From positions 3,100,001-3,164,000 of the forward strand of contig NZ_CP082271.1 in NCBI RefSeq assembly GCF_019880365.1: a stretch of 64,000 nucleotides of DNA. The letters are read 5' to 3'. This document shows positions 1 through 7,508 of this stretch, in pieces. The notes under the pieces are model-generated. The model was not told the DNA's origin. It made no database searches and saw only the letters and a list, made by a program, of their open reading frames with translations. Position 1 is the first letter of the stretch; every line of letters starts with the position of its first letter. Origin of the DNA: Pseudomonas sp. DNDY-54. GTDB lineage: Bacteria > Pseudomonadota > Gammaproteobacteria > Pseudomonadales > Pseudomonadaceae. The position numbers and the translations under genes were made by a program.

Positions 1-894
1 AGCGCCAACCGATGCAAGGGTTGCCAGCCGCAACGGTCCGTTGCGCAGCGATAGCGCTTCCCCTGGCGGCGGTACCTTCAACGCCAGGTCCACACGCATA
101 CCCGGCCCGAGCCAATATTCTTCGCCCAGCGGACGCGGCGTGATCGGATTGCCATCAAGGGCATAGAGCCGTGCGTTGCCGTCTGGAAGATTGAGTCGAT
201 ACGTCAGGGTGTTATCGAGGTTGAGGATACGCAGCCGTACAACCTCTCCGGCCGGCAACTCAAGCGTCGGTGCGTGCTCCCCGTTAACGGTCGAGAGAAC
301 GCCGGGCGTCCCGCCGCGAGCCGCCTCACGCGGAACGCTGAACGCTGTGAAAGCGCCCTCCTTGTCCACATGCCAACTCTTGAGGCTGAGTGTTCGCTCA
401 TGACGGAAACCGCTCGGCTCACGCTCGTCGACGATCAACGGCCCGACCAGACCGCGGCCCAGTTGCTCAGCGCTGGTGGTATGCGGGTGATACCAGAAAC
501 TGCCCGCATCGTGCAGCTGGAACATATAGTCGAAGGACTCGCCCGGCAGCACGGGTAGCTGTGACACGTAGGGCACGCCATCCATATTCAATGGCAGACG
601 AATGCCATGCCAGTGGATGGTGGTCGGTTCCGGCAAGTGATTAATAAAGCGCACTCGCAGCCAATCGCCCTGCCGCGCCCGCAGCTCGAGCCCTGGCGCC
701 TGACCGCCATAACCCCAGGCAGGTGTCTTGTGCCCGGCGATCAGCTCGACGTCCACCGGTGCAGCAATCAGTTCGTAGTCATGGCTGACCGCGTTGGCCG
801 GGCGTCCCAGCCAGTAGCGCGCGCCCCCGCCGACGGCACCCAGCACACTCAAACCTGCGAGGCCCGCCAACAGTTTCCTTCGGGTAAACGACAT
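1..894 (-). CDS. multicopper oxidase, Tat-exported (partial, N-terminal 298 residues)
   Basis: The frame stays open from an ATG at 892-894 to the left window edge, so only the N-terminal 298 codons are present. The protein begins with a twin-arginine signal (TRRKLL, residues 4-9) followed by a hydrophobic, Gly/Ala-rich stretch, pointing to folded export to the periplasm. Residues 94-97 are HWHG and 136-138 are HPH, the first two histidine motifs that hold the trinuclear copper centre in multicopper oxidases. The rest resembles cupredoxin domains 1 and 2. The last, type 1 copper motifs lie outside the window, so the subclass (laccase-like, copper-resistance CopA-like or other) cannot be decided. 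It is divergent from the DUF1206 gene. Confidence 0.85.
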   Translation of the reverse strand, partial: MSFTRRKLLAGLAGLSVLGAVGGGARYWLGRPANAVSHDYELIAAPVDVELIAGHKTPAWGYGGQAPGLELRARQGDWLRVRFINHLPEPTTIHWHGIRLPLNMDGVPYVSQLPVLPGESFDYMFQLHDAGSFWYHPHTTSAEQLGRGLVGPLIVDEREPSGFRHERTLSLKSWHVDKEGAFTAFSVPREAARGGTPGVLSTVNGEHAPTLELPAGEVVRLRILNLDNTLTYRLNLPDGNARLYALDGNPITPRPLGEEYWLGPGMRVDLALKVPPPGEALSLRNGPLRLATLASVGA

Positions 895-1089
895 GGTGAC
901 TCTCAAAAACCAGCCGCGAGCCAATCAGAGCTTCGCAGCGAAAAAGGAATAAATCGCATTTACGCCATCCTACAGCTTTCTCAAAGCTCGTACAGACGCC
1001 AGATTCCAGACCGCGCATAGATCGAAGCGAACCCTCTTCGCCCGCCCCCGTCTACTGAACTGACATTTCACAAATTGACAGGAGGCCCC

Positions 1090-1923
1090 ATGCAGACCAC
1101 CGCAGCCCATGCCAAGGGCGAAGTCAGCCGAGGCATCACTTGGCTCGCTCGCGGCGGCTACGCCGCACGAGGCGTTGTCTATCTGATCATCGGCGCGTTT
1201 GCCTTCATGGCCGGCGTCGGCAGCGGTAAAACCGTTGGAACCAAGGGCGCCATACAGGAATTGTTAGGGCAACCCTTCGGCGAGACCTTGCTGTGGATCA
1301 TGGTCGTCGGCCTCGTGGCCTACGTGGCATGGCGGGTGACTCAGGCAATTACTGACCCAGAAGGGCACGGTACTGATGCCAAAGGCTTGTTGATCCGAGC
1401 AGGACTGATAGGCAGTGCCGTTAGCTACACGCTGCTAGCACTGTTCACCCTTGGCCTGCTTGGCAGCTCGATTGGCAGTTCGGGCGGCGGTGGCGGCGCA
1501 GGTGGAGGAGATTTTCTATCCGGTCTGCTCGGCTGGAAATATTCAAACTACCTGATCTACCTCGTCGCATTGGTGCCGCTTGGTGTCGGTATTGCCCACA
1601 TCATTAAGGGTTGGAAAGCCAAGTTCGAAAAATATTTTTACGCCTCTGAGCACGTTATGAAATGGGTTCGCCCGATTTCTCGTGCCGGTCTGATTGCCCG
1701 CGGCGTCGCCTTTCTGGTCGTCGCCGGCATGCTCTTTACAGGCGGTAGCCGCTACGAGCCAACCGACCCGCCAGGGTTGGAAGACGCTTTGAATGCCTTG
1801 CTGAATCTGCCCTTCGGCACCTTCTGGCTATCGCTGGTCGGCCTGGGATTGGTGGCGTTCGCGATGTACAGTTTTTCAGAAGCAATTTGGCGCCGTATCG
1901 ACACGCCAGCGGTCATGCATTAA
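1090..1923 (+). CDS. DUF1206 family membrane protein
   Basis: A 277-residue integral membrane protein with about six hydrophobic segments arranged as three similar pairs, each opening with a pattern like ARGGYAARGVVYLIIG or RAGLIARGVAFLVVAG. This internal repetition is the hallmark of DUF1206. A Gly-rich linker (Gly/Ser run, around residues 138-152) separates the second and third units. I chose the ATG at 1090, not the upstream TTG at 1075, because AGGAGG at 1080-1085 is correctly spaced for it. No enzymatic motif is visible and the function is unknown. A strong terminator follows at once. Before the island arrived, this gene would have been convergent with guaA. Confidence 0.8.
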   Translation: MQTTAAHAKGEVSRGITWLARGGYAARGVVYLIIGAFAFMAGVGSGKTVGTKGAIQELLGQPFGETLLWIMVVGLVAYVAWRVTQAITDPEGHGTDAKGLLIRAGLIGSAVSYTLLALFTLGLLGSSIGSSGGGGGAGGGDFLSGLLGWKYSNYLIYLVALVPLGVGIAHIIKGWKAKFEKYFYASEHVMKWVRPISRAGLIARGVAFLVVAGMLFTGGSRYEPTDPPGLEDALNALLNLPFGTFWLSLVGLGLVAFAMYSFSEAIWRRIDTPAVMH

Positions 1924-1936
1924 CGATCCGATAAGA

Positions 1937-1962
1937 AAAAGCCCCGTATAACCGGGGCTTTT
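1937..1962. terminator. Rho-independent terminator, probably bidirectional
   Basis: AGCCCCG and CGGGGCT form a 7-bp GC stem around a 6-base loop, with A residues before it and T residues after it. It lies 13 bases after the DUF1206 stop codon. In the pre-insertion chromosome it would also have faced the end of guaA. Confidence 0.85.
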
Positions 1963-1980
1963 CAAGGACAGCCTAACGGA

Positions 1981-1996
1981 TCATTCCCACTCGATC
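1981..1996. repeat. left attachment-site repeat (copy of the guaA 3' terminus)
   Basis: TCATTCCCACTCGATC matches the complement of the guaA end at 25476-25491 (TCACTCCCACTCGATC) except at the fourth base. It follows the DUF1206 terminator by 18 bases. I read it as the distal junction of the island; the proximal copy is inside guaA. Confidence 0.8.
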
Positions 1997-2067
1997 ATCA
2001 ACAAGCCGCCCGAACCCGCTTGGCTTAAGGGACTGGCTGAAATTGACATGGGCCTTACCGCCACTTC

Positions 2068-2076
2068 TACCGTCAA
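2068..2076. repeat. integrase arm-site-like motif, left end
   Basis: TACCGTCAA, found 72 bases inside the left junction. The same nine bases form the core of the two direct repeats near the integrase (25204-25214 and 25275-25285). Tyrosine integrases of the P4 type bind such arm sites flanking the crossover core. One short match alone is weak evidence; the shared orientation adds some weight. Confidence 0.4.
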
Positions 2077-2400
2077 TCGCGCAGAGCTTTACTAAGGCGA
2101 GAGATAGATCGATTTGCGGGGCGACGGATCTGGCAACGCCATCATCAATCAGCCTACATATTATCCGCAAGCCGCCCCCGAGACGAACCCGAACATGCCG
2201 TCGCTGAATCAGGGCCGAGGTGTTGCCCGTCTTCAATCTCACCTACGCCACAGTAGGTTGCCATCCTGAAACCCTCGGGCTAGAGTGCGCCCGTCGTGGT
2301 AAATCCCACGACCGGGTGTGACAACCTGATTCGTTCGAGGCGCGGTAGCGCCATAGCTTAGGTAGCCAGCAATACGATTGCTTGGTTGCTTAACTTCTAT

Positions 2401-2475
2401 GGCGGGCCGTGTGGGGCAGGCTTTTGCCTGGCCGGTTCCCTCGGACGCCGGTTTGTCACCCCCGCACGGTCCGCC
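2401..2475 (+). ncRNA. C4-like structured antisense RNA (candidate)
   Basis: Bases 2401-2416 pair with 2460-2475 in an unbroken 16-bp stem including two G.U wobbles. The stem encloses two hairpins: CAGGC-UUUU-GCCUG (2417-2430) and a CCGG/CCGG stem (2432-2451) with a 12-base loop. This resembles the two-hairpin cloverleaf of the C4 antisense RNA of phages P1 and P7, which represses a downstream antirepressor operon. The large-loop sequence CCUCGGACG (2439-2447) is complementary over nine bases (one G.U) to 2517-2525, which overlaps the ribosome binding site of the next ORF. UUGUCAC (2453-2459) is also complementary to GUGACAA at 2488-2494. Structure and pairing are visible; the family name is inferred. 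Confidence 0.6.
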
Positions 2476-2516
2476 ACCCATATCCGAGTGACAACGGCGG
2501 GTGACGGCTCCTTAAT

Positions 2517-2527
2517 CGTCTGAGGAG
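2517..2527 (+). promoter_or_regulatory. Shine-Dalgarno region targeted by the C4-like RNA loop
   Basis: CGUCUGAGGAG contains the GAGGAG ribosome binding site of the leader ORF that starts at 2538. Its first nine bases are complementary to the loop at 2439-2447. Pairing would occlude the ribosome site and silence the leader and the genes coupled to it. Confidence 0.55.
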
Positions 2528-2537
2528 CACAAGGAAA

Positions 2538-2624
2538 ATGCGCTACCCCTTTTTTACCCGAGAGCTCCGCCTTGGGCTTCAGGTCTTGCTGTCCACCTCT
2601 GACCCGGAGGTGCGCCATGGCTGA
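2538..2624 (+). CDS. 28-residue leader ORF overlapping the next gene
   Basis: The ATG at 2538 has a strong ribosome binding site (GAGGAG at 2522-2527) and runs 28 codons to a TGA at 2622-2624, inside the start of the next gene (ATG at 2617). The peptide shows no recognisable motif. Its likely role is to couple translation. The Shine-Dalgarno of the next gene is locked in a hairpin (2594-2612), which a ribosome translating the leader would open. This matches the icd-ant logic described for phages P1 and P7, where C4 RNA blocks the small upstream ORF. The match is by architecture, not by peptide sequence. Confidence 0.5.
   Translation: MRYPFFTRELRLGLQVLLSTSDPEVRHG
2594..2612 (+). promoter_or_regulatory. 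hairpin sequestering the Shine-Dalgarno of the gene at 2617
   Basis: CACCTC (2594-2599) pairs with GAGGTG (2607-2612), hiding GGAGGTG, the ribosome binding site of the gene at 2617. It lies wholly within the leader ORF, so leader translation would melt it. Confidence 0.5.
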
Positions 2625-2886
2625 GTTCGAATCCTGCGTTGTACCTTTCCCGCTGCAGCGAAGCCCGCTGCATGAATCCGAACGCTCTACCCTACCCTCT
2701 GAAGCTGCCGCTGAACTGCGCGGCGTCATGCTCGGCAATCTGCTGGATCAGTTGGCCGAACCCGATGGGTTGCAGCCGGATGATCTGCGCGTGCGGATCG
2801 CTGCTTACTCAGCTCTGGATCTGCTCGATGAGATGGTCGTGCTCTATCGTCGCGCCCTATCCGAGGCGCGAGGGGGGGCGAGATGA
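2617..2886 (+). CDS. small hypothetical protein of the C4-like operon
   Basis: An 89-residue acidic protein that I cannot assign to a family. The N-terminal third is low in secondary-structure signal; the C-terminal half (from about residue 30) is rich in Leu, Ala and charged residues and probably helical. The ATG at 2617 was chosen because GGAGGTG precedes it and the leader ORF overlaps it by eight bases. Its stop overlaps the next start in ATGA (2883-2886), so the two are translated as a pair. By position it corresponds to the gene under C4 control in phage operons, but no antirepressor similarity is visible. Function unknown. Confidence 0.55.
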   Translation: MAEFESCVVPFPLQRSPLHESERSTLPSEAAAELRGVMLGNLLDQLAEPDGLQPDDLRVRIAAYSALDLLDEMVVLYRRALSEARGGAR

Positions 2887-3179
2887 GCAAAGGTGTAATG
2901 ACCTGCCTTCCACCTCACGACGGCCACCCAGGTGTGGAAATTACCTGGGCCACCGACTGCAAGGAGGCGTTCAATCAGGGCGCAATGCTGGCCCAGAGCT
3001 GGCTGGATAATGCTCGCAGTGGTTGGCTCTGGGCAGTCATGATCGCCGAGCGCGACTTACTAGCATGTGCGATAGAACGAAGAGCCTTTGAAGTGGGCTT
3101 CCTCAGCCGCGTCCACCAGCGCATATGCTCACCCAGGTGCTGCGGCCAGTCGGCTAAACCCCTTTCCTTGGAGCGGTAA
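2883..3179 (+). CDS. small island protein, possibly QslA-like
   Basis: A 98-residue, probably all-helical protein translationally coupled to the preceding gene (ATGA overlap). The central region, with WLDNARSGWLWAVMIAERD and then IERRAFEVGFLSRVHQR, looks like a conserved single domain. It reminds me of the small LasR-antiactivator family QslA of pseudomonads, but I cannot confirm that without a profile search. If correct, the operon could touch quorum sensing. Otherwise it is an uncharacterised island protein. The C-terminal 25 residues are basic and low in conservation signal. Confidence 0.5.
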   Translation: MSKGVMTCLPPHDGHPGVEITWATDCKEAFNQGAMLAQSWLDNARSGWLWAVMIAERDLLACAIERRAFEVGFLSRVHQRICSPRCCGQSAKPLSLER

Positions 3180-3361
3180 AGCTGATGTTCGCCAGCCGGC
3201 CTTGCCGGCTTGCGCTAACCGTCACATGCCGTCAAATTTTGGCCCCCATAACGCGGGCTCCCTAGAACAGGCAGAGAACGGCCAAAAGCAGCCGCTTTTT
3301 CTAGTACTAGTGATGAAGTTTGGCGCCCTTAGGGGGCTACTAAGTCCTAGCTTAGAAAGGG

Positions 3362-4237
3362 TTAGTACCGAGGCTTCGACCATCCAGGATAGCCGTCGAG
3401 TTCTTCTAGCAGGTCATCGCGGTCATCCTGGATACGGCGATTTCCGCTGGATGCTGGGCGCTGCTCGAGTTCCTCGAAAATGAGGATGGACTGAGTCTGT
3501 TTAGTGGGGGCGTGGTAGGTGGTTTGCTCATAGCAGGCAAATCGTCGGGCATCATCACTGTTGCTCCAGTCCAGGCCCTCAGCATCCGCTTCGTGAAAGC
3601 CACTGGCTCCGGACATGAAAGCCTTTGCAGCTGCGGAGTTCTTGGGCAATGGAATGTCCCTAGATATCCAGACTCGAGCCTCTTTCAGTGCCTTCGAGGT
3701 GATGGCGTATTTGACGACTCCTTCCTCGGCCACCACAAACGCTAGGTGGGCTCCAGAGGCTTGAGCAAATCTGGAGGCGACGCATGATCGGGACGCCTGA
3801 AACTGTTCAGCCAGTTCCGCTAGATGCTCAAGCGTGAAGTCTTTCTCTTCAGCAAGAGGCTGAATCACTCCCCAGGGCACCAAGCACTCAGCGGCAAAAA
3901 TGTCGCAAAGCACCTCTTCAGGAGGGCGGCCAGTAAAGTGTTCCAGCTCAGCAGCTGGAACCTTTTCTTCATGGTTGGATTTGAGTTCGAGGACGTGGTG
4001 GGCGATCTCATGAAGGATCGTAAATCTCTGACGGAGGGGGCTGTCATCCTGATTGACCCAGATACAGGTCTTTCCACGGCGAACAACGGTGCAGCCGGCT
4101 TCACCCTCTGCCATCTCCGTCCGAGCAACTCGAATATCCAGAAATGAAGCGAGGGCTTCCACATCGACAGGCACCGTTGTGATACCCGCATCTTTCAAGA
4201 GCTTTCGAGCCCGAGCGACCGCAATGTTTTCGTCCAT
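3362..4237 (-). CDS. ImmA/IrrE-family metallopeptidase, CapP-like
   Basis: A 291-residue protein with the zinc-protease motif HEIAH at residues 76-80 and a following helix with Glu117 as a probable third ligand. This is the ImmA/IrrE peptidase domain (about 1-140). The C-terminal half (about 150-290) is a separate alpha/beta region that fits a GAF-like sensor, as in CapP of CBASS operons. The start is the ATG at 4235-4237, preceded by GAGGA; 13 bases separate it from the end of the XRE gene, so the two form one operon. ImmA/CapP proteases cleave the partner repressor on DNA damage. The expected target here is the XRE protein just upstream, relieving the divergent ubiquitin-like operon. The last 30 residues are low-complexity and charged. 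Confidence 0.8.
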   Translation of the reverse strand: MDENIAVARARKLLKDAGITTVPVDVEALASFLDIRVARTEMAEGEAGCTVVRRGKTCIWVNQDDSPLRQRFTILHEIAHHVLELKSNHEEKVPAAELEHFTGRPPEEVLCDIFAAECLVPWGVIQPLAEEKDFTLEHLAELAEQFQASRSCVASRFAQASGAHLAFVVAEEGVVKYAITSKALKEARVWISRDIPLPKNSAAAKAFMSGASGFHEADAEGLDWSNSDDARRFACYEQTTYHAPTKQTQSILIFEELEQRPASSGNRRIQDDRDDLLEELDGYPGWSKPRY

Positions 4238-4250
4238 GAAAATCCTCGCT

Positions 4251-4622
4251 CTACATCTGTTGAATGAGCTCGATCCGCTTGAGCCAAGCTTCCTCTGTGT
4301 TAGGTCGCTCACCTCGGAAGCTCATGGTTGCAACGTCCTCGAAGTCCTCCCAAGGGATGTCTTCACGAGACATCATCAGGCGGTAGAGCGCGTCGTCGAG
4401 GGTTACAGGCTTTGCCAGCAGTTTAAACACCTCAGCCTCGCGATGCCCCAACCCCAGAGCCTGGCCCAATCGGGATACGACGTCGTCGGAAGGGGCCTGT
4501 TTACTACCCTTTTCTAGTCTCCAGATGTACGCGTGATCTAGATCGCCTGCGCGCTTCTCCAGCTCACGAAAGCTCAGCTCTTGCCGTTCACGCATGGCTG
4601 CGATGAACCCCGCCAAATCCAT
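4251..4622 (-). CDS. XRE-family transcriptional repressor, CapH-like
   Basis: A 123-residue protein with an N-terminal helix-turn-helix (about residues 5-65: LSFRELEKRAG followed by HAYIWRLEKGSK) and a C-terminal tail of about 50 residues that could be the cleavable or dimerising part. The start at 4620-4622 follows a GGAG at good spacing; a longer reading from 4706 lacks this. It is the first gene of a two-gene operon with the ImmA/CapP-like protease and is divergent from the ubiquitin-like operon. Three near-identical inverted repeats occupy the intergenic region. The natural reading is that this repressor binds them and controls both directions. Confidence 0.8.
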   Translation of the reverse strand: MDLAGFIAAMRERQELSFRELEKRAGDLDHAYIWRLEKGSKQAPSDDVVSRLGQALGLGHREAEVFKLLAKPVTLDDALYRLMMSREDIPWEDFEDVATMSFRGERPNTEEAWLKRIELIQQM

Positions 4623-4666
4623 TTTTTTCTCCAACCGCTTGCATTGCCCGCGAAGGCGGGAGTAGT

Positions 4667-4688
4667 CTGTTGTCCAACCAGACAACAG
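4667..4688. promoter_or_regulatory. operator palindrome 1 (GTTGTC-N6-GACAAC)
   Basis: CTGTTGTC and GACAACAG are perfect 8-base arms around a 6-base spacer. It is the copy nearest the repressor gene and would overlap its promoter region. Confidence 0.75.
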
Positions 4689-4734
4689 CTGCGTTTCATG
4701 CTCCATGATAAGCGGCTTTTTTTTGAAGTCCACT

Positions 4735-4752
4735 GTTGTCTGGCCGGACAAC
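4735..4752. promoter_or_regulatory. operator palindrome 2 (GTTGTC-N6-GACAAC)
   Basis: Same arms as operators 1 and 3 around a different spacer (TGGCCG). It starts 66 bases after the first copy and sits midway between the two divergent operons. Confidence 0.75.
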
Positions 4753-4782
4753 GACCTACGGGTCGTTTTTATGGGCGGCTGT

Positions 4783-4800
4783 GTTGTCCAGACAGACAAC
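4783..4800. promoter_or_regulatory. operator palindrome 3, overlapping a probable promoter
   Basis: Same arms with spacer CAGACA, starting 48 bases after the second copy. A possible promoter for the ubiquitin-like operon, TTGTCC (4784-4789), 17 bases, TCTAAC (4807-4812), overlaps it. A bound repressor would then block RNA polymerase. The promoter boxes are only 4/6 matches each. Confidence 0.7.
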
Positions 4801-4832
4801 GCGGCGTCTAACTCATGCAAGAGGGCTTTACC

Positions 4833-5582
4833 ATGACTCAGTTGAACGATCTCGACGTGGAGGACGTGGCCGCCGCTGTATCGGTTGGCCGCGAAGTTCG
4901 CGAGCACGGGCCTTACAAAATCCAGGTGGGTAATGAGAACCTGGACTACCGGCCTTTGGTGATCACTGATCCAGTTCCGACCGGGCAACAGGTACTGGAA
5001 GCAGCGGGACTGCGCCCAGTCGGCGAGTACCTGCTCTACCAGATGTATGCCAATGGCCATCTCGAATTGCTCAGCCCGAGCGAGACGACCGATTTGCGCC
5101 AGGCAGGGATCGAGAAATTCCTGGCATTCAAGAGCGACCGCTCGTTCCGCTTCTTCATCGATGGTCGCTCGCAGGACTGGGGAGGCCAGCGCATTTCAGG
5201 CCGCACTCTGAAGCACCTCGCAGGCGTCGACGCTCATAAATATGAGGTTTTCCTGGTGATCCCCGGCGAGGACGATGAGCTGGTTGAAGACAATGAGCTG
5301 TTTGACCTGGCTCGCCCGGGGGTGGAGCACTTCGCTGCAGTCGAGATCAGTATCAAGGTCTTCGTGAACACCCTGCCTGCCTTCGTCCACTCCCGCTACC
5401 TCAGCTACTGGGAGGTGGTACGCCTTGCCTATCCCGACGCGGTGCCGTCGCCCAATGCTCAGTTCACGGTGACCTACGCCAAGGGCTTTGAAGGCAACTC
5501 GCTTACCAACCTGGTTGAAGGCCAGATCGTCCGTATCAAGAAGGGGATGCACTTCAATGTCACACCAACTGATAAGTCGTAG
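4833..5582 (+). CDS. multiubiquitin domain protein (three Ubl repeats)
   Basis: A 249-residue protein that matches the multiubiquitin family: three tandem beta-grasp-like units at about 28-103, 107-175 and 176-249. Each opens with a beta strand such as YKIQVGN, FRFFIDG or IKVFVN and ends in an acidic or hydrophobic strand. The third ends with GQIVRIKKGMHFNVT, which looks like a terminal activation segment, but there is no exposed Gly-Gly tail. I start at the ATG at 4833 (AGAGGG upstream) in preference to 4815. It is first in an operon with the E1-like gene, whose start lies 26 bases inside this one. In this family the protein is the ubiquitin-like substrate of the linked ThiF enzyme. Confidence 0.85.
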   Translation: MTQLNDLDVEDVAAAVSVGREVREHGPYKIQVGNENLDYRPLVITDPVPTGQQVLEAAGLRPVGEYLLYQMYANGHLELLSPSETTDLRQAGIEKFLAFKSDRSFRFFIDGRSQDWGGQRISGRTLKHLAGVDAHKYEVFLVIPGEDDELVEDNELFDLARPGVEHFAAVEISIKVFVNTLPAFVHSRYLSYWEVVRLAYPDAVPSPNAQFTVTYAKGFEGNSLTNLVEGQIVRIKKGMHFNVTPTDKS

Positions 5583-6744
5583 TCCGCAGCTCCTGCGCTT
5601 GCGCAATGAAGGGTACAACCTCGAAGTCATGGGTTCTTACCTGCTGGTTCGCGAGGTTCCCTACGTGAATGCGCAGCGCCAGGTCTGCAAAGGCGTGCTG
5701 GTCATGACGCTCAACCTCACTGCTGATGTGGCAGAGAGCCCCGGCGACCACACTGCATATTTCATTGGCGAAATCCCCTGTGACTCACAGGGGAGACCAC
5801 TCGAGCAGATCATCAACAACAGCAACCAGCAGCAGCTGCTGCCCGAGTTGACGGTGAACCACTACTTCTCTGCCAAGCCTCGCACTGGAAATTACGCGAA
5901 CTACTACGAGAAGGTGTCGCTGTACGTGGCCATGCTGTCTGGCCCAGCCAATGCTCTCGACAAGGATGTCACCGCAAAAACCTTCTCGCCCATCCGGTCG
6001 GACGCGGATGAGTCGGTGTTTGTATATACCGATACAGCCTCTGCGCGAGCAGGTATCGGTATGCCTACCGAGAAGCTCAAACGGCTGAAAATTGCGATTG
6101 TGGGATTGGGCGGTACAGGTGCGTACATCGTGGATCAGGTGGCGAAGACGCCTGTGGCTGAGATCCACCTGTATGACGGCGATGCCCTACAGCAGCACAA
6201 CGCGTTTCGTTTCCCCGGGGCTGTGCCGTTCGCGGTGCTGGAGCGGGGTATTACGAAGGTGGAGTACCTGTATGAGGTCTACAGCGAAATGCACCGCCAT
6301 ATCACACCTCACGCGTGCATGATCACTGCGGACAATGTGGGTGAGCTTCGTGTCTTTGACTATGTGTTCCTGTGCGTCGACAACACCAAGGCACGCAAGC
6401 TGGTGGTGAAGGAGCTCAAGGGGACACAGACCACTCTGATCGATGTAGGCATGGGCGTTCATTTGGTTGGCGAGACGCAGCAGATTTGGGGGACGTGCCG
6501 GGTGAGCGCACTTACTCCTGAGCACCATGATCATGCTGACCGGACGATGCCGCTAACCGAAAATGACGCTGAGGATATCTACCGCTCGAACATCCAGATC
6601 GCTGATCTGAACGGCCATAACGCGATGCTAGCCATTGGGGTTTGGAAGCGACTCTGCGGCTTCTACTCCGATAACAGTCAGGCTAGTCACATCACCTATT
6701 CGACCAACCTGAACGAAATGGGTAACAGCGAGGAGAGGCTATGA
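5557..6744 (+). CDS. ThiF-family E1-like adenylyltransferase with N-terminal DUF6791 region
   Basis: A 395-residue protein. Residues 176-395 are a ThiF/E1 fold: Gly-rich nucleotide loop GLGGTG at 183-188, the acidic pair in YDGD (206-209), and an NAFR motif (215-218) typical of E1 enzymes. It should adenylate the C-terminus of the multiubiquitin protein. Residues 1-160 match the region called DUF6791 in such operons (LEVMGSYLLVREVPYVN); it may do an E2- or adaptor-like job, but I see no E2 signature. Cysteines in FLCVDN and GTCRVS are candidates for thioester formation. The start at 5557 has AAGGGG upstream and lies inside the previous gene. The end overlaps the next gene by ATGA. Confidence 0.85.
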   Translation: MSHQLISRSPQLLRLRNEGYNLEVMGSYLLVREVPYVNAQRQVCKGVLVMTLNLTADVAESPGDHTAYFIGEIPCDSQGRPLEQIINNSNQQQLLPELTVNHYFSAKPRTGNYANYYEKVSLYVAMLSGPANALDKDVTAKTFSPIRSDADESVFVYTDTASARAGIGMPTEKLKRLKIAIVGLGGTGAYIVDQVAKTPVAEIHLYDGDALQQHNAFRFPGAVPFAVLERGITKVEYLYEVYSEMHRHITPHACMITADNVGELRVFDYVFLCVDNTKARKLVVKELKGTQTTLIDVGMGVHLVGETQQIWGTCRVSALTPEHHDHADRTMPLTENDAEDIYRSNIQIADLNGHNAMLAIGVWKRLCGFYSDNSQASHITYSTNLNEMGNSEERL

Positions 6745-7187
6745 CAATTCGTCGCCTCACCCCGCAGTTTGTAGAGCATTTCCCGGAGAGGCTCGAGCCT
6801 GGTGAGATTTACCTCGCAATGGAGTTCGCTACTGCAGTGCATCTGTGTGCGTGTGGTTGCGGAAACAAGGTAATAACGCCGTTCTCTCCGACTGACTGGC
6901 AGATGTCCTTTGATGGTGAGTCGGTTTCGCTGAAGCCCTCGATAGGAAATTGGTCGTTCCGCTGCCGATCACACTATTGGCTACGATCAGGCCGGATTGT
7001 TTGGGCTGGCGATATGTCCCAAGAGGCAGTCAATGCAGTTCGCAATCGAGACCTTCGAGCGAAGGTACTGCACCAAGCAGCTCGGGCTAAGGGCGAGGAC
7101 GCAGGTCAGTCGGAGTGGGTAGATCCTCAGGTAGAGCCTAAGGCCGCGACTTGGTTTGATCGGCTCAAAAGCCGGCTTGGGTTGTGA
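6741..7187 (+). CDS. DUF6527 family protein of the ubiquitin-like operon
   Basis: A 148-residue protein with a compact cysteine cluster, C36-x-C38-x-C40, followed by C75 and H78, a plausible zinc site, and a conserved core (SLKPSIGNW, then CRSHYW and WAGD). These features match DUF6527, which is regularly encoded beside ThiF and multiubiquitin genes. Its biochemical role is not established; a part in transfer or removal of the ubiquitin-like modifier is a guess. The gene overlaps the ThiF gene by four bases (ATGA). The C-terminal 50 residues are charged and probably flexible. No JAB deubiquitinase or separate E2 gene follows. Confidence 0.75.
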   Translation: MTIRRLTPQFVEHFPERLEPGEIYLAMEFATAVHLCACGCGNKVITPFSPTDWQMSFDGESVSLKPSIGNWSFRCRSHYWLRSGRIVWAGDMSQEAVNAVRNRDLRAKVLHQAARAKGEDAGQSEWVDPQVEPKAATWFDRLKSRLGL

Positions 7188-7508
7188 TGGGATGAAGCAT
7201 CGGAAATCTACGTTTGAAAAGAACGGGGAAACTCTTCAGCAGTTGACTGAGGGGCCGACGCCATTCCGCCAAGCGAGCTCTGCTTGGACTGCTGTGCCGA
7301 TGACTTAAGACTCTGATTTACTGGATGAGAAGGCTTATCGTTACCAAAAGCATCCAGAGCGCGCCAAGCATACTCAAGTGATAATGCGGAGTGATCGAAT
7401 TTGTATGAGGTCAACCGCCTACCGCGCGCTATTCTCCAAAAAACCAGCACAGTTTTTCATAAAAAATTCCATGAAAATAATGAGTTGCGTGCGAGTTTCA
7501 TATGTATC
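7188..7508. other. intergenic stretch without a supported gene
   Basis: The stretch after the ubiquitin-like operon falls from GC-rich to AT-rich towards its right end, where a new module begins. I see no ORF with a credible start or recognisable product and no clear terminator. Confidence 0.5.

Noticed and set aside
1981..1996. A tRNA gene as the island's target site
   Set aside because: No cloverleaf or CCA-like end is present at either junction; the repeat matches the end of guaA, a protein gene.
1973..2242. Open frame of 89 codons on the minus strand at the left island end
   Set aside because: No domain, no good ribosome site, and it crosses the attachment repeat. The stretch 1997-2400 holds only the arm-like motif at 2068.
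2397..2738. Open frame of 113 codons on the minus strand over the C4-like RNA
   Set aside because: It runs through the structured RNA and leader ORF and has no recognisable product; the RNA structure explains the sequence better.
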